Shown here: positions 47,136 through 58,545 of the stretch, in pieces
Position numbering within the stretch: the stretch's first letter is position 1
Layout of the letters: the number at the start of each line of letters is the position of its first letter
Assembly (NCBI GenBank): GCA_033807695.1
Contig: CM066301.1
Location: 2,108,001-2,172,000 of the forward strand
Length of the DNA: 64,000 nucleotides
Origin: Daedaleopsis sinensis
Lineage: Eukaryota; Basidiomycota; Agaricomycetes; Polyporales; Polyporaceae
Direction of reading: 5' to 3'
Position numbers and translations under genes: made by a program
Notes under the pieces: generated by a model
Told to the model about the DNA's origin: nothing
The model's input: the letters and a program-made list of their open reading frames with translations, nothing else
The model's database searches: none

Positions 47136-48950
47136 CGCTGAAGGGAGGAAGGGTGAAGGCGATGGAGAGTTGGGCGGTCTGGAGGAGAGGTTTAAAAGAC
47201 GGAGAGAACTGGACCGGAGGCCGAGAGAGGGAAGAGCCAGGAACGGGTGCGAATACGACGTGATGTCGCAAGTTCCAATGAGATGACAGAAGCTAGGGGT
47301 ATCTTACGAAACAGACGTCGAGAAGTGTGGGATGGGCCCCGGGGGTGCCAGAGTAGACGAGGCTCGTCGGAGTTCTCTTCGGGCGGTCGAGCGGGAAGCA
47401 GCGGACAGGTGGGACGCAGACGGGTGGGCAGAAGAGGGCGCGAAGAGAGCGAAGCATTGAATAAACCAGCTCCTGGCCATTCCTGCGCGGTGATGTCAGT
47501 CATCGACGACCATGTCAACATATCGAGTCGCTCAGAAGCACGCAATATACCATCCTTCTTGCGCATAAACACGTGACTTGCCTTTTCCGGACAGCGCACT
47601 TCCCAGACAGCATTTACGCGCGCCCCCGACTTGACTAGTTCTCCCAGCAAGGCCGAGGCCGCTGGCCAGCGATTTGCCGAAATCATCGGCCTTGACCTCC
47701 TTGGCCGTTTGCGCGGTGGCGGACGACACTAGTCTGTAAGTATCCCGACAGCACTTACGTTGGCGTATGTTCCTCTCGTAGCATCGACTGCGGTGAATTC
47801 CGAATTGAAGCGCCACGATAGCACTAGTCGTGTGGCTCCACAACGCCGAGCCCTGCGCATCTAACCGCTGATCGTGAGTGCATACACTCGACGGGGGTAC
47901 CTATGCAGCGACCCTGCAGATGCGCAAGACATCGCGACTATCGTGACAAGCGTATGTACGCTATCTTCTCATGCCACTTGCAGGTATCGAGTGCGCTAGC
48001 GTGGAGCAATCGACATGTAAGTCTTCTTCAGCCGGAGCAGCGGGTCTCCGACGTACGCACGTCCGAGTTGCACCTCCACAAGTGAATTGCGAAGTACGGA
48101 TGCGTCTTGAGCACCACCCAGACTTGCTGAACACTGGCTACTTTTTGACAGCCTGAAAGAGCCCGAAGGTCATTTGCCGGATACAGCGCCGCAGAAGGGA
48201 TTCTGGAGTTCAAGCAGAGGGGCCATCGATGACAGCTATTTCGTGAAGCAGCAGTCAGAGCATAGAGCTGGACCACGACGTTGGGGGGAGGAGGTACGGG
48301 TCGTGGGGAAGTTGCACACTCCTCTCAGTCCTCTCAAGTCCGGACCACCCGACGTTGGTTAATCTCGGCGCGCGAGAAGGTATGGAGTGACAGCGAAGCG
48401 CCCTGTATTCCCTGCCTCGACCGAAAGAAACACACCGTGCGCAGACTCACGCCGACTACACCCCGCGCAATTCGGAATTCGCTGCGGGCGACGGGGGTGT
48501 GTCGGCAACATACGTCAAACGCGGGGTGCTCAGAGCCCTCCGCAGTCGTCCTTGAGATGCTTGAAGGTTCGGAAATAAGGCTACTTACCTCAGGGTCGGA
48601 CCATGCACAGGCGTGGACGGGCCGTGGGCGCAGAGCCTGACGTATATGAGAAACACGCGCAGGGACTCATGGCGGACGAGCCTCAGCTCGAGACGCTGGC
48701 GCTGTGGCCACACCTGGACTGATGGAGGAGGGCGTGCATGCCAAATGCGGCAGCCCACGTGGCGGGCGGCAGGATTGGGAGGATCGTGTCGCCCGCCTCT
48801 CCTCTGTTCTCCCCGCCTTTCGCCTTGCCCGCCCCCCGTCTGGCCTTCTTTTTCTTTCGCCGCCGCCCGTTCATCTCTAGACCGCTCAGTGCGCCGTGCG
48901 CCTGAATAACGACCCCCGCAACGCCCGCAATACTCTAGCATACGACCCCC
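47136..48950. other. Divergent intergenic region (1.8 kb)
   Basis: Between permease 2 (minus) and the STRAP-like gene (plus). Several frames of 80-225 codons overlap on opposite strands (for example 47192-47686 and 48585-49259, minus), but none has a recognisable motif and one lies antisense to STRAP. I see no gene here. Confidence 0.45.
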
Positions 48951-50126
48951 ATGGCTCTCCCCTACAAAGCCGTCCCGCTCGTCGCCCCCGGGCACACGCG
49001 CCCCGTCACCCACCTCTCCTTCTCGTCCCTCCAGGACGACGGCACGTACGTCCTCATCTCCAGCTGCAAGGACGGCAACCCGATGCTCCGCGAATGGACC
49101 GGCGACTGGATCGGCACCTTCATCGGCCACAAGGGCGCGGTGTGGAGCAGTAAGCTCTCGCCTGATACCTCCCGAGCCGCGTCCGGCAGCGCAGACTTCA
49201 CGGCGTGCGTTCTTTTGCTGCTCCCAGAGCCTGTGGGCGTCGTGTGTGCGTGTGCTCATCGCGTTCCACCCGTGTGATCAGCAAAGTCTGGGACACGTAC
49301 AGCGGCGACTGCCTCCAGTCCTTCCCGCACAACCACATCGTCCGGAGCGTCGCGATTTCGCCCAGCACCGGCCACCTCCTCACCGGCGGCCAGGAGAAGA
49401 AGGTGCGGATGTTCGACCTCGGCCGTCCCGACGCCGAGCCGGACTTGCTCGTGGACGGCGCCGGCAGCCCTCTGTCGCACGAAGGCACCGTGAAGAGCGT
49501 CGTCTGGATCGGCGAACACACCGGGGTGTCGGCGGGAGAGGACGGACAGGTCAAGTACGATCGCTGCCCCCGTCCATGTGTCTGGGTTCTCCGATGCTGA
49601 AAAGGCTCATCAGGTGGTGGGATCTCCGGACGCGGCAGCTGACGACGAGCTTAAACTTCCCCAACCCGATCACGTCCATGGAGTTCTCCCCACGAACGAA
49701 CAGGATCGTGGTCACGTCCGGCAAGACGGTGTCGTTCATCCCCGCACTGCTGAACGGGCCCTCGACGCACAGCCTGACGCTCCCGTACGCGCCGTCGTCC
49801 GCGTCGATCCACCCGATCCTCCAGGATCGCTTCGTCACTGGCAGCATCAGCGACGAGTGGGTGCGCGTGCACGACATCACGGGCGAGGAACGGGAGGTTC
49901 TCAAAGGGCACCACGGCCCGGTGCACTGCGTCGAGTACAGTCCCGATGGCGAGATGTTCGCGAGCGGAAGTGGTGAGTCGGCTCCCTGCCCTCCGCGCCG
50001 ATCCCCCCGATCTTGCACTCACCGCCTTCTAACCCCATCGCAGAGGACGGCACGATCAGGCTGTGGCAGACTACGCCCGGGAAGAGCTACGGACTCTGGC
50101 AAGGTGTGCAGGCGAACGGCGGCTAG
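48951..50126 (+). CDS. WD40-repeat protein, STRAP/Unrip-like
   Basis: Beta-propeller scaffold. The sequence matches STRAP (serine-threonine kinase receptor-associated protein, Unrip), which in animals binds TGF-beta receptors and the SMN complex. Seen: MALPYKAVPLVAPGHTRPVT, LISSCKDGNPMLREWTGDWI, TFIGHKGAVWSSKLSPD, ASGSADFTAKVWDTYSGDCL, HIVRSVAISPSTGHLLTGGQ, GEDGQVKWWDLRTRQLTTSL, FNPI-type blade starts, VLKGHHGPVHCVEYSPDGEM and FASGSEDGTIRLWQTTPGKS. Seven blades are inferred over about 340 residues in four exons. The start at 48951 has the family N-terminus. The last residues are GLWQGVQANGG. Confidence 0.9.
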
Positions 50127-50655
50127 ACATCAATCTTACGCACTGCTCTAACGCCCCTCCCTACCTTGTTCTTCGTTGTGGTGGCATCCAGAGTCTCGGC
50201 GCAGACACAACGCAGCATAGGAACGCTGCCGCACCTACCATGGCGATCGCCATATGTATTGTTTGTGACTCTAATCAGGAAATCAGGAATAGGTAGCTAC
50301 AATGTCACATCGGTGGTGATATGCCGGTCCATTGCAATTCCAAGTCGAGACAACGAGCACAAAATACCAAGCGCGACTCCAACATGTCGCTATATGCACT
50401 TAAGGGCGGATGAGCCACATTAATATTGTCGTGTGTGTGGTGATAAGTGTGGCGTCGCACGGCTCCCGGTCAACACCAGCACTAACCATTGTGCCTATCT
50501 GCCGACTCCGATCGTAAGTATGAACGTACCGCGCGCGCGGATCCGTATCCGCTACCGATAGCGCGACCCGCATCCCTCGCACGTCTTCTCGCGACATTCA
50601 GCATGCAGCACACAAGGCATGTGCGCGTGCATGAACTGCACAATGGCTGCTGGCA
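50127..50655. other. Convergent intergenic spacer
   Basis: Lies between the 3' ends of the STRAP-like and NYN-2 genes. No gene; AT-richer than the flanks. Nothing further seen. Confidence 0.45.
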
Positions 50656-52408
50656 TCACACTGCCGCCGCCGCCGCCGCGCGCCGATACGCCGGGTGCAG
50701 CGCGACGTAGTTGTGCCCGTCCGCGCCCTCGCGCGAGAGCGTGACGACGCCGCGCGCGGCCGCCCGCGCGGTGTACTCCTTCAGGCGCGCGACGCCCGCG
50801 CGCTCGTACACGGCGCCGAGCCCGCGCGGCGGCGCCTCCTGCGAGAGCAGCTGCCCGAGCTGCGAGGACTCGACGTGCGCGACGCCCGCTGCGAGCTGCC
50901 GCTTCAGCACGCGCACGAGCGGGCGGAACTCCGCGGGGAGCGCTGCGGGGGCGGGGGCGGGCCGTTTCTTCGCTGCGCGCGTGTACGTCTGCCAGTCTTC
51001 GCCGCCGTCGTTGGGGGGTCCCGGGGCGTTAACGTCGGCAGGTCGGGGTTGTGCTACTTGGTCGGCCGACTGGGCGGGGAGGGCCGTGCTGCCGAAGACG
51101 AATGGGGGCGCAGCAGCTCTCAGCACCGGGGCGGAGAGCCCGGGTGGTCGAGTGACGGTCGAGTAGTTGAGGTCGGGAACGCTGCCCTCAGTTGCAATGG
51201 TGGACAAGTGGCGGGGGAGAGCAGAGTTCGGCACATGCCTGTGGTCGGGCAGATGGAGGTGAGCGACGGAAGCCTGTGGTTTAGAACCATCAGCAAGTCA
51301 TGTACGGATGTGTATGGCACCGAGGCATATATACCCACCCAGGACATCGACGGAGCCGCGCTCGGCTTACTAGGAGACAGGCCCTCGAACTGGTCGTGTG
51401 CTTCAACAGAGGCGTCATATCCGTCCTCTGCGGGTGACCCCTAGCTCACAAAGGCGCCACGCTTAGTGCCAGCGGGTGATACGAAGGGGTGGGACGTGCA
51501 CTTACTTTATCAGTGTCCGGCACCAAATCACTGTCGACCTCTTTCGAGAGTGGCGATTGGCATAACAGTTGCTCTCCAGAGTTCGAATCGGATTTGGCCC
51601 CGTTATCTTCCACGTTGGTCAAGTTGTCATAGTCGCGAGCTTGGGTAGTAGGGTATCCATGTTCATTCTCCCCTTCACTGGAGACATCATCCCAGGACGG
51701 ATCACTCGAAGTCGTGAGGGGCGGGGTAGGGCACTGGCCCTTCCAGTCGACAACCGGAATATTGCCGTTGCTTGGCCTTCGGACACGAGTAGCAGGTGGT
51801 GTGGGAGATGGGGAGGAGGGAGGAAGGTCGGGCAAGAACTGGTCTGGCCAACGGTAGACAGCACTAGCCTGAGCCTTCAAGCTGCTATGAGCAGCTCTAG
51901 GAGCGAGCACCACGACCTGATATTGGCGGAGAGCCAACACAGACACAGCGTACACAAAGTCACGGTCCCCAGAGATAAGTATGATTGTCGCGGGGGCTGG
52001 GGTATCGATCGCATAGGCCATCATATCGACTGCAAAGGAGACCCTAGCTTAAGGTGGTGCTGCGGTAAATTCGTGGAACCTGCTCACTCATCATCATCTT
52101 GTCTGCGACTTCTTTGCGACCATTATGGGGGCAATCAATGAGGGATACACCGCAGGACTGGAGCTCTGACCGCAAAGCCAGGGATTTGATTGATGACGGC
52201 TCGGGATATTCAAGGTAAGCTTTAAACGACTTGACGCTGCCAAACTGATGCGCAAGACGGCGAATGCTGTTCACGATGGTATACGAAGGCTCTAGTGCTG
52301 GAAGTGCACAGTTTTCTATGCAATGCCGGTGAGTAGACCCACAGTAGAACACTTTAATGATCATCTTCGCTCACCGTAATCCCAAAAAATGGCTACACTT
52401 GCAGACAT
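50656..52408 (-). CDS. NYN-domain ribonuclease with C-terminal LOTUS/OST-HTH-like domain (paralog 2)
   Basis: Inverted paralog of the gene at 36492-38607. Start MSASVAIFWDY, with the codon split by an intron to give WDYENCALP. Then SELQSCGVSLIDCPHNGRKE, VADKMMM, MMAYAIDTPAPATIILISGD and RDFVYAVSVLALRQYQVVVL. The acidic metal-site residues match paralog 1. The linker differs (PPSSPSPTPPATRVRRPSNG ...), then a GTAAGT donor after DTDK leads to a small exon (DGYDASVEAHDQFEGLSPSK). The last exon (about 51234-50656) ends with a LOTUS/OST-HTH-like domain: AEFRPLVRVLKRQLAAGVAH, LGQLLSQEAPP, RLKEYTARAAARGVVTLS, then an Ala-rich tail. About five or six exons. The nuclease part is well conserved, the rest strongly diverged. 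Confidence 0.83.
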
Positions 52409-54083
52409 CTTGCGGATAGGCCACCGTGGCAACGTCGAGATACGGGAAAGAGTGAGGCAGATTCGGGGCATACGTGAGGCTCTTGTCGCCAACCTTTATA
52501 TCCAATATCCGACGAGCTCGGTGGGCAACGAACGCTCTATAAACGCATCTGTGAGTCGTAGACACTAAGAAAACTCTGAGAGAAGAGGCTGCCGAATAAG
52601 AACGGCGCTCCGCGCGAGAACTGTGCTGTATACAGAGAACCTCCTTAGCCGGGAGCCTGAGCGATATCTCGGGCCACCGCCGCAGGAGTCGTGGGGGAGG
52701 TGGTGTGTGGCTTTCTGAGTCAGAAGCAGTCAGCCAGAATGAGTGAGTGGTCTTGAACCCTCCGGAATTGGCCCTGTTGGAAACCGTTGATCTCGATTTG
52801 TCTAGTCTAGCGAGTGACATGGCGCGAATGAGGGCGCGAGATTCGGCTTCGAGGGTTGTTCCGGGGTACCACGCACTGGCAGCTGCGGTAGCTGTTCGAG
52901 GAGACCGAGCGAACTTGAAATGTCGCTTCGGGGGCTACGTCCACATTTAACAGTCGCCATGACTCTTCCGGCCAGTTAAGCTAGGTACCTGAGCAATCAC
53001 TATCTGAGCTTTGTAGAAACGCCAATTCACCGATCGCGAGCGATGATTCCTTAAGTCGGAGGGCTTGAGCTAATTAAGGTATCCCGAGCATCTTTGTCAA
53101 TGAGCTAACAACTTGAAGCCGCTCCACCGCAACACGCGGTTCGTGCATATGTCCTTGGGCTAGGGTCATGCTGGAACGTACCCTGTGAGGCAGTTCAGAG
53201 GGCCCTGTGTGACTTCAAGCGTCCAACATGCTTGGTGGATTGACAGGCTCATTCATGTAACGTAGATATCGTTCGCGACGGCCGGTTTGATACAACTTGG
53301 ACTTTGACCGGGTTTTCCGGCAGCTGTATTCCTGGTTTGGGGCAGCTATCTTATTAGCGAGCGGCTCCAGAAACCATTTTGAGGGCAACATAACATACCT
53401 TCAGCAAGTCAGAAGAGATTTGGAGGTGAGAGAGACACACAACTGCGCCCTGCAGTGGCCGAGACCTCGGATCCTTCGGAGGCGGAGGAAAGGGCGCTTA
53501 ACGAATTTGAAAGTGAATGATGTCACGCATTTGCCGAAGGGCGCCTGTGACTTTATTCCATGTCGTCTGTAACCATGATGCAGCAGCACAATTCCAATTC
53601 CTGGCTTCTGCTGTCCTCCTCTACCGTCTTGTGACTGCTACCTCTTACGTGCGTATGCTTCCTTGTCATATTGGACTACAAGAGGTGCAATCCAGGCCGC
53701 TACAAATCTATTGGACCGTTGGCTAGCACGATTAGCGGAGAGACAGCGCTGCATGATCACGCAGGTCTTTTATGTACGAGACTGCTCAAGACGGACAGAG
53801 CTTCCTATTCGCTTTCTCGTGCTATCATCAGCGCAGTCAAGGTGAGCTTAACACGTCACAATCTTGGACTATTGCTCCCAAAGTTTGCTTCCTAGTCTGG
53901 GAGAGCGCGGAATGCCTTAGACCCCATGACCTTGGTCGGTCTCATACATAGCGATTCTCGTGCGCTTTCAGCGTTCTGGGATAGGTACAAGAGCACTGGG
54001 AAATTGGCACTATCTCCCCTACTATCTGTCCTACAATCCAATCGGTCTCAGCAAAAGAGCCCCTCCGAGGAATCGATATCACC
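52409..54083. other. Divergent intergenic region (1.7 kb)
   Basis: Between NYN-2 (minus) and the SDR gene (plus). No supported gene; frames are under 100 codons and lack motifs. The GC content is lower than in the flanking genes. Confidence 0.45.
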
Positions 54084-56077
54084 ATGGCCTCGATACTATC
54101 CATAATATCGTCAACTTTCAAACATAACGCCCGCCTGATTCGCCCGGCCATCCCAATCGGAACCAAAGCGACTTTCTCGAGTACTGCACGCGCGTTCGAT
54201 ACCGCCCGAGGACGCGGCACTGGCCCCCTCCCGCCCTACGGCCCCGTCGGGGTCGCCAAGGCGTTAGAATCCTCCCCCTCCGAACGTGAGTGCACACTCG
54301 CACCTACAAACGCTTATCGCCTCACCCATCACCGACGGGTGCCCCCAATCAGCGGCAAAGCCCACGCTCTTCACGCACGAGTTCTCGCTCGCGGACCGCG
54401 TCGCGCTCGTCTCGGGCGGGAACCGCGGACTCGGGCTCGAGATGGCGCTCGCCCTCGTCGAGGCCGGCGCGCGCGCCGTGTACTGCGTCGACCTCCCGAA
54501 GGCCCCCGGCGAGGCGTTCACGCGGGTGCAGGAGTACGCCGCGCGCATGGAGGGCCTCCCCAGCGAGGGCCGGCTCGAGTACCTCAGCGCGGACGTGCGC
54601 GACCAGGAGCGGATGTGGGCGGTCGGGGAGACGGTGGGCAGCCGCGAGGGCCGGCTGGACGCGTGCGTCGCGGCGGCGGGGGTGCTGAAGGCGCACACGG
54701 ACTGCTTGGAGTACCCGGCGAAGCAGTTCCAGGAGGTGAGTCTCATCCCGGTCTGAGTCTGGCTCCTCTCGCATCCGTTTGTGTCGTTGGCGAGCTCCAG
54801 AGTCGTGCGTCGGCAGACGGATATCAGTTACAGGACTGTAACCGTGCTGCGCGCATTGAGAAGTGTTACCGAGACCTTGACGGATGTTACATATCATCCA
54901 ATATGCTTTGGCAGATGTCACAGTCTAGGAGAATGGAGCATATAGGCTCATGTCTATACCTTCCAGGGCTAGGGTTTACACGATTGAAACGTTCGTATTC
55001 GTGTTACGAATTTACATTTACTGACTGGTGTGCTTCTTGTTAATCCTGCAGGTAATGGATGTGAACGTCAACGGTGTTCTCTTCACAGCCCAGGCAGCGG
55101 GCCGCCAGATGGCCAAGTTCGGCAACGGCGGGAGCATCATCCTTATCGCAAGCATGAGCGGAAGCATAACAAACAAGGTGGGTGTCATTTGTCCCGTCAC
55201 GGTCCATTGCAGACGGTCGCATGCGGTCGCACGCAGCCTCGGGCCCAACACCATACTTACGCGTCGTGCGTCTTCTTCGATCCATTGCGGCTGCGCAGCA
55301 CAACTGTGCAACTCGTTTGCTGACGTCTTCCCTCCTTTCCCGGCATCCATTCCCGGCATGGTCTGCGTACGTCGGCCCGTTCCTGACACAAACTTGCCCT
55401 GTATAGGACCACGCATGGGTGTCATACAACACGTCCAAGTCCGCCGTACTGCAGATGGGGCGCAGCATGGCATGTGAACTGGGCCCCAAGCGCATTCGGG
55501 TGAACACGTTAAGCCCTGGACACATCTACACAGAGTACGTCTGCGTCATGGTGTGTCTTCTTCTACTCCTGCAGCCGGGGTTCCCCATACCAATCTCTCG
55601 GAGGCATGGTTATATCCCGATGTGCGGAATGACTATGCGCTCCGAGTTGCGCGATCATCGTGCCGAAGCCGTGAACTCGCGCGCGTGGATATTTTGCGCT
55701 CTCGGAGTGCTTTCAAGACGCCGAACTTGTCATCCCACGCGCCCGACGCGGCGTCGACCCGACTCCGAGACTGCGGAAGAACGCCGTCTGGACTGACAAA
55801 GTGTTACTGATGTCACTCTCTTGCCGTAGCATGACCGCAGCATACCTTGATACGCAGCCGCATCTGCTCGATAAGTGGGCGAGCCTCAACCCGTTTGGGC
55901 GTATCGGCCGCCCTGACGAGCTGCGCGGCGTGGTGACCTGGCTCGCGAGCGACGCGAGTACGTTCTGCACGGGAAGCGAGTGCGTGTCTTCTTCCTTGGC
56001 GCGAACGCCGGCGGAAACTCACACGTTGTGGCCTTCGCTGCAGCATCCTCGTGAGCGGCGGCCATCATGCGTGGTGA
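54084..56077 (+). CDS. Short-chain dehydrogenase/reductase with mitochondrial-type leader
   Basis: NAD(P)-dependent oxidoreductase of the classical SDR fold, closest by eye to fungal sorbose reductase/D-arabinitol dehydrogenase types. The N-terminus (MASILSIISSTFKHNARLIR, PAIPIGTKATFSSTARAF) looks like a mitochondrial presequence. Then ADRVALVSGGNRGLGLEMAL (nucleotide-binding TGxxxGxG variant), AAAGVL (NNAG-type), MDVNVNGVLFTAQAAG, GSIILIASMSGS, WVSYNTSKSAVLQM (YxxxK catalytic pair), RIRVNTLSPGHIYTDM and FGRIGRPDELRG, ending SDILVSGGHHAW. Introns after QFQE (about 315 nt), after SITNK (about 230 nt) and after HIYT (about 300 nt) are several times longer than elsewhere in the window. All joins keep frame, so the gene is probably functional. 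Confidence 0.88.
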
Positions 56078-56243
56078 CCGTGACACGGCTTCGACATCTG
56101 CGGTTCTGGACGTGGATGGTCTGGACAGGTGGCACGGAGAACGGAGGGATCTGGTTCTGATGGTGTGCCCGCGCGGGCATCCCGAGTACGCCATCTATGG
56201 GGAATTGGGGTATTTTTGGTGTCTGCGGCCGCTGCGATAGTAG

Positions 56244-56274
56244 CTATCGATGCAAGTGCGGTTGCTGTGAACGT
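56244..56274 (+). repeat. 31-nt direct repeat, copy 1
   Basis: Begins CTATCGATGCAAGTGCGG and continues to AACGT; 30 of 31 positions equal the copy at 58515-58545 (C versus T at position 10). Together the copies flank the fold-back element at unequal distances. Confidence 0.7.
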
Positions 56275-56973
56275 GTGAGAAACCGAGCGTCCGCGGGATC
56301 CTCGAGTACTGGGAGAGACCCTCTCGAGACTAGCTAGATGAGGTATGCGGGTAGTCCTTGGAAGCCAATGGGGGGCTCAATGACGAGACCGGCGATGCCG
56401 AGGGCAGAGTAGCGCGTAGCTTACCCGTATGTCCGGGATCGCGTAGACAGCGGGGCCTGTCTACTCCATGAGGATGGCCGAGTGGTTCAGACAGAGTGGC
56501 GCGGTGCGCGCGGTTATGAGTTCAGAAGTGACAAGATCTATCGTGCCCCCATGCATGATGCGACTCGACACTCGGTGTTCGCAGTGTGGCCCTTTGTCTT
56601 CCTCACACTGAAGGATGCGTGGCCGCTGCGCGATCACAGACGCCTCACAGCTAGTGCCGTTGCTGAGGAACGCACCCATTCCCCAGTCCCTCGTCTCCAT
56701 TCGTCGATGTTGGTTCGGATATAGCTATGCACGAGGCTCCTGCTCGGATGTAACGAAGTGGACTGAGCGGGATTGCCGATGACCAATAACGTGCCCTGTC
56801 ACTCTGCTTTGCAGCTGAATCTTATACTTACCACAGCGCGGCCTAGAGGTATCCTTCAGTATCTCCCCTGCCCAGTCTCCGTTTCCTCTCAAACATGGCG
56901 CACCTGTATGAACCTCTGTGCGAAATTGAAGGGCAAATATGAGAAGGAGTACTGACACCAGGGGCATCAAGCG

Positions 56974-56992
56974 ATGTAACGAGTCGTTACAT
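56974..56992. repeat. Perfect short palindrome at the left end of the fold-back element
   Basis: ATGTAACG-AGT-CGTTACAT, 8-nt arms and a 3-nt loop. Confidence 0.65.
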
Positions 56993-57040
56993 TGTAAACG
57001 CATCGCGAGCAAAATCCAAGTTTGTCTTCGCTTTGTCAAG

Positions 57041-57108
57041 GCATCACATCTTGGATACAGTACATGCTGTTTACACGCGAAATTTACAATGTATTTAAGA
57101 TGTGATGC
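57041..57108. repeat. 12-nt perfect stem-loop in the left arm
   Basis: GCATCACATCTT (57041-57052) pairs fully with AAGATGTGATGC (57097-57108), 44-nt loop. It lies in the left-arm segment that has no counterpart in the right arm. Confidence 0.65.
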
Positions 57109-58514
57109 GAAAACGTGCGGCATTGTGAATGTTTCTGGGATACAGCTGTTTCTGAAATGTTTGTCCTTCGAACTCCGACGCCACAAGCGACTGCAGGTTC
57201 GACACGAAAAAATCGGGAAAGTCGATTAATTTCTACACCGTCCTATGATACCTCTAGCGGCCTGAAACTTTGCATATGCGTAGCATACGTACTGAGGAAC
57301 ATGTACAGCAAGTTTGAGGAGGAACGACGTAGAAATGAGTGCACGGTTGGTCGTACGTTTTATTCATAAGAGGCGCCTCAGTCTGAGGTGCTTGACATCC
57401 CTTTGATGCCACCGGTGTGCGCTGCATTCTTCCTAGGCTGTTCAATGTATTACATATTCTAAAACCTCTTCATGAAGAACCTGTGGACCTCCACTCAATG
57501 TGATTCGTGGCCTGAGGATACTATACCGAGTCATCTTGCCACTTGTGGGCCAATGCTTGCCCCCCCTGCACTCGGACACATCAAGGGCATATGCGAGCTC
57601 ACAGACTGCCCCTAGAGCCGAGACAAGCACAGCTGCCCCTTCAAATCATTGGCAGTCTTTCGATTGTGCATATGAGGCTGGAAGGAGGAGGGGAGCGAAG
57701 AGGAAGAAAGCATCGATCCGGTGGAATCTCGAGCAAATGGACATCATAAAGGCGCCGATACATCTGTCTATGTGTCGCTCACAGCATGGTCATTTCTCCA
57801 TCAATCTGCTTCAAACTTGCTGTACATGCTTCTCAGTACGTATGCTACGCATATGCAAAGTTTCAGGCCGCTAGAGGTATCGTAGGACTGTGTAGCAATT
57901 AATCGATTTTCCCGATTTTCTCGTGTCGAATCTGCAGTCGCTTGTGGCGTCGGAGTTCGAAGGACAAACATTTCAGAAACAGCTGTATTTCTCGTACGAG
58001 ACATTACAGTCTCACTTGGATTACGTTCGCGATATAACTGAAATGTCAACGAGAGTTACATCGGTCCATGCCCCCGGTGTGAGTGACATACATACTGTAG
58101 AAATAAACAGTGGTCTGACTCCAGATGCCACACACTGGCGTCTGGAGGTGCAAATCCTCTTCCTCCCCTGTGCTAGTCATCGGAACGCATCGGAGAAATA
58201 GGTGAGCATGTCTAGAGGTCTTATAGGCACTCACAGTCAAATTTGGGAGCTTTCGGAGAGGTTCTCGGGCAAGGGAAAGACCAATTGCGCGTGCTTAGCG
58301 CGACTGACTCATAAATGGCCACACAATTGTCCAACCTGTGTCCTGACCTCCAATTCCTCTCGCCTTGTTTCTAGTACACACAACAGACTTCCTAGTTTGA
58401 ATGTAAACATGTTTTGGAGTTTATGGAGGGTGAATAGAAGCACTATAGGCGTTGTGTCGCATTGGGGGTCAAACGGCGCTTGTGTCGCATCCGGGGGCAT
58501 GATGTGGTTAGCTG

Positions 58515-58545
58515 CTATCGATGTAAGTGCGGTTGCTGTGAACGT
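58515..58545 (+). repeat. 31-nt direct repeat, copy 2
   Basis: Matches 56244-56274 with one mismatch. It lies beyond the right end of the fold-back element. Confidence 0.7.

Larger units (their letters stand above)
56951..58083. mobile_element. Fold-back element with long inverted arms (putative non-autonomous transposon)
   Basis: Inner arms 57141-57317 and 57811-57987 (177 nt each) are reverse complements with about nine mismatches, roughly 95% identity. Beyond them the similarity continues more loosely: CGATGTAAC ... ATCGCGA ... AATCCAAGT (56973-57020) is matched by the complement of 58010-58064, and ACACCAGGGGCAT (56955-) by the complement of 58065-58083. The left arm carries about 80 nt extra, including a perfect 12-nt stem. 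A 493-nt spacer separates the inner arms and holds no convincing gene. No target-site duplication was identified. A hairpin RNA source is the alternative reading. Confidence 0.6.

Noticed and set aside
56470..56560. tRNA-like start (GATGGCCGAGTGGTTCAGAC)
   Set aside because: It resembles the D-arm of a Ser/Leu tRNA, but no T-arm (GTTCGANNC), anticodon stem or matching acceptor end follows.
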